From: Alphaproteobacteria bacterium
GTDB lineage: Bacteria; Pseudomonadota; Alphaproteobacteria; ATCC43930; CGMCC-115725
NCBI GenBank assembly: GCA_019240125.1
Contig: JAFAYW010000109.1
Coordinates: 1 to 64,000, forward strand
Length of the DNA stretch: 64,000 nt
Direction: 5' to 3'
The position numbers and the translations under genes are program-made. Shown one piece after another: positions 62,094 to 64,000 of this stretch (position 1 is the stretch's first letter; each line of letters opens with the position of its first letter). The notes under the pieces were generated by a model. That model did not search any database, had not been told where the DNA came from, and worked only from the letters and a program-made list of their open reading frames with translations.

Positions 62094-62325
62094 GCGGACC
62101 GGACACCGGCGCGGGCACTAGTGGCTCGATTAGCCCCGTACCAGTGATGAGGTGTACCGGCGCGGGCGGCACAGCGGGCAGATTTGACGGCTGCCGGATG
62201 GAGGCCAGAGGCGGGACGGCCGCGTCACTCGAAAGTGCGGATTGACCCTCCCGGATCGGCGCCGTGCCAAGCACATCGCCAATCACAATCCCGGCGGCGG
62301 CCAGGGCCAGCGCCGTGCGCCGCAC
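62086..62325 (-). CDS. Small hypothetical protein with N-terminal hydrophobic segment
   Basis: 79 residues from GTG 62325 with GAGG eight bases upstream. RRTALALAAAGIVIGDVLG could be a signal peptide or TM anchor, followed by a Pro/Ala-rich tail ending LVPAPVSGPHG. It overlaps the start of the MotA/ExbB-like gene, so translation coupling is likely and supports it being real. No family recognised. The gap 62326-62514 to suhB is otherwise empty. Confidence 0.5.
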   Translation of the reverse strand: MRRTALALAAAGIVIGDVLGTAPIREGQSALSSDAAVPPLASIRQPSNLPAVPPAPVHLITGTGLIEPLVPAPVSGPHG

Positions 62326-62514
62326 GTGCGGTCCTCGTCCTATGGCGGGACCTATATTGTGCCCGCGGGCACACGCAGGCTGCATCGGCAGACGCAAACT
62401 CCTAGAACGCTGCGGAACGGTACAGTGCTTCCCACGCAGCCTTGTCAAACTAGCGGATGGCGGCCGCGCCGGCCATTGCATTTCGTGGGTAGGCGCTTGT
62501 GAGGCCGCGCCCTT

Positions 62515-63312
62515 TCAGCGCAGCGCCTCCTTGAGCATCGCGGCAAGCGGCAGGTGCAGATGATTGTTGGCGGCGAGTATATCGCCGCTGGTCAGCATCG
62601 TCTGCCCACCTGCCAGGTCGGCGACAAAGCCGCCGGCCTCGCGCACCAGCAGCAGCCCGGCCGCGACATCCCAGGGCTGCAGCCCGAATTCCCAGAATCC
62701 GTCGAGCCGGCCCGCCGCGACATAGGCGAGATCGAGCGAGGCGACGCCCAGCCGGCGCACGCCGCTGGTGGTGCCCATCACGCGGCCCAGCGTCGCCAGA
62801 TACCGGGGATGGTCACCGCGGTCGCGAAACGGAATGCCGGTGCCGATCAGGGCGTCGCCAAGCTGTCGCCGCGCCGAGACCCGCAGCCGGCGATCGTTGA
62901 GAAAGGCGCCGGCGCCCTTTTCGGCCCAAAACATCTCGTCCCGAGTCGGCTCGTAAATCACGCCGGCGACGATTTCACCGTCGCGTTCGAGGCCGATCGA
63001 GATCGCGAAATGCGGGATGCCATGAAGGAAATTGGTGGTGCCATCGAGCGGATCGACGATCCAGCGATGATGCGGGTCGCTGCCCTCACTGGCTCCGCCT
63101 TCCTCGAACAGCATCCCGTAGCCGGGGCGCGCCTTGGACAATTCGGTCTTCAGCGTCTTTTCGGCGCGCAGATCGGCACTCGAGACAAAGTCGCCCGGGC
63201 CCTTGACCGATACCTGTAACTGCTCAACCTCGCCGAAATCGCGCTTCAAGCCGCGCGCTGCCTTCAACGCGGCCGACGTCATGACGTTGATGATCGGCGA
63301 GCGAATCGCCAC
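62515..63312 (-). CDS. suhB: Inositol monophosphatase-family protein (SuhB type)
   Basis: 265 residues from GTG 63312 (GGAG six bases upstream; TTG 63324 is an alternative). IMPase metal motifs: LFEEGG (Glu70/71, first metal), WIVDPLDGTTNF (Asp87, Asp90) and QPWDVAAGLLLVREAGG (third Asp). SuhB dephosphorylates inositol-1-phosphate and in enterobacteria also helps rRNA transcription antitermination. A 117-bp gap separates it from efp. Confidence 0.93.
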   Translation of the reverse strand: MAIRSPIINVMTSAALKAARGLKRDFGEVEQLQVSVKGPGDFVSSADLRAEKTLKTELSKARPGYGMLFEEGGASEGSDPHHRWIVDPLDGTTNFLHGIPHFAISIGLERDGEIVAGVIYEPTRDEMFWAEKGAGAFLNDRRLRVSARRQLGDALIGTGIPFRDRGDHPRYLATLGRVMGTTSGVRRLGVASLDLAYVAAGRLDGFWEFGLQPWDVAAGLLLVREAGGFVADLAGGQTMLTSGDILAANNHLHLPLAAMLKEALR

Positions 63313-63429
63313 AAGCAGCTCCAATCAAAGATGTTACGTGGGTCAGCGACGCATGACCGACCATATGGGAGAGGATTGGGAGCGCCGGCTTGCGCCACGC
63401 TCACCGCTCCGAGGAACGGGGATCGGCTG

Positions 63430-63996
63430 TCAGTCCTTGGCGCGTTCGACGTAGGTGCCGTCAGCCGTGTTGACGACGATGCGCGTACCGGCCTCGATAT
63501 GCGGCGGGATCATAACGCGGCGGCCGTTGCCCAGCTTGCCGGGCTTATAGGACGAGGAGGCAGTCTGGCCACGCACCACCGGGTCAGCCTCGATGATCTC
63601 CATCACGACGCTGCCGGGGATTTCGACCGAGAGCGGCGTGCCCTCATAGAGCTGCACCGTGCACACCATGCCGTCCTGCAGAAAATCCGCCGGCTCGCCA
63701 ATCAGATCGCGCGGCACCGTGACCTGCTCGTAATTCTCGTTGTCCATCAGCGTTGCCTGATCCCCTTCCATATAGAGGAACTGCATTTCCTTCTCGTCGA
63801 GACGCACCCGCTCGACCGCTTCCTGGGTTCGAAAACGCTCGGTCGCCTTGTTGCCGGTGCGCAGATCGCGGATGTCGAGCACCGTAAAGGCGCCGCCCTT
63901 GCCGGGCTGCACAATGTCGCGCTTCAGCACCAGCCACAGCTTGTTCTGGTGCTCCAGTACGTTGCCGGGCTTTAATTCGATGGCGTTGATCTTCAT
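63430..63996 (-). CDS. efp: Elongation factor P
   Basis: 188 residues; relieves ribosome stalling at Pro runs. Domain I ends with VQPGKGGAF, where Lys33 is the residue modified (lysinylated in EpmA-bearing species), then domains II and III (EKEMQFLYMEGDQATLMDNE; PGSVVMEIIEADPVVRGQTA). The Pro-rich proteins of the window (PilZ protein, AAA protein) would be natural clients. The start ATG 63996 is near the right edge and lacks visible upstream context. Confidence 0.97.
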   Translation of the reverse strand: MKINAIELKPGNVLEHQNKLWLVLKRDIVQPGKGGAFTVLDIRDLRTGNKATERFRTQEAVERVRLDEKEMQFLYMEGDQATLMDNENYEQVTVPRDLIGEPADFLQDGMVCTVQLYEGTPLSVEIPGSVVMEIIEADPVVRGQTASSSYKPGKLGNGRRVMIPPHIEAGTRIVVNTADGTYVERAKD

Positions 63997-64000
63997 GACG

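Noticed and set aside
1-64000. tRNA, rRNA, CRISPR arrays and insertion sequences
   Set aside because: I looked for T-loop patterns, regularly spaced repeats and transposase motifs by eye and found no convincing case; a tRNA scan would be needed to be certain.

Overview
This is a GC-rich chromosomal window with bacterial gene density, and nearly every gene is recognisable. The combination of clpS-clpA, the prkA-yeaH-spoVR stress trio, a PmtA-type phospholipid methyltransferase, CarD, FdxA and class II fumarase points to an alphaproteobacterium, probably free-living or environmental. I cannot name the genus from sequence alone. I see no rRNA or tRNA gene, no CRISPR array, and no prophage or transposase.

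Layout. 1-2.1 kb: the tail of an amidohydrolase, then glpK with an overlapping cupin gene. 2.2-18.7 kb: a surface-polysaccharide locus. It holds a very long Pro/Ala-rich PilZ protein, two tandem family-2 glycosyltransferases, a polysaccharide deacetylase, a methyltransferase, a Wzy-type polymerase/ligase, a secreted GH10 glycosidase, a FemAB-like protein, a CpsD-like kinase lacking the Walker-A lysine, an ExeA-like ATPase, a Wzz/GNVR protein, a Wza lipoprotein and a polyprenyl-phosphate sugar-1-phosphate transferase. The gene set parallels exosortase-linked (XrtA/EpsH) loci, but no exosortase or Wzx flippase is present here.

19-27.4 kb: a periplasmic gamma-glutamyltransferase; a minus-strand group pmtA-like / cupin / GrdB-type gene; a small unknown gene; a hybrid histidine kinase; fumC. 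The GrdB-type gene is the most striking item in the window. Its frame is interrupted only by a TGA in a UxxCH motif, and a bacterial-SECIS-like hairpin follows directly, so it reads as a genuine selenoprotein. 27.4-37.3 kb: housekeeping and stress genes (clpA, clpS, gpsA, tsaD, spoVR, yeaH, prkA). 37.6-43.8 kb: an aminotransferase / OpgC-like acyltransferase / two SGNH-protein operon (one SGNH protein has lost its catalytic residues), the two subunits of a 3-oxoacid CoA-transferase, and a single-domain response regulator.

44-52 kb: a small exported protein, htpG, then a minus-strand operon for lipid-linked sugar transfer (GT, GT39-like, methyltransferase, ArnC/GtrB-like GT2, SMR-type membrane protein). 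52-64 kb: fdxA, carD, a metallophosphoesterase-fold protein without its metal ligands, an SDR, a sugar ABC transporter (ATPase and two permeases, no binding protein), a ClC channel with CBS domains, a MotA/ExbB-like plus OmpA-like membrane pair with a small upstream ORF, suhB-type inositol monophosphatase and efp.
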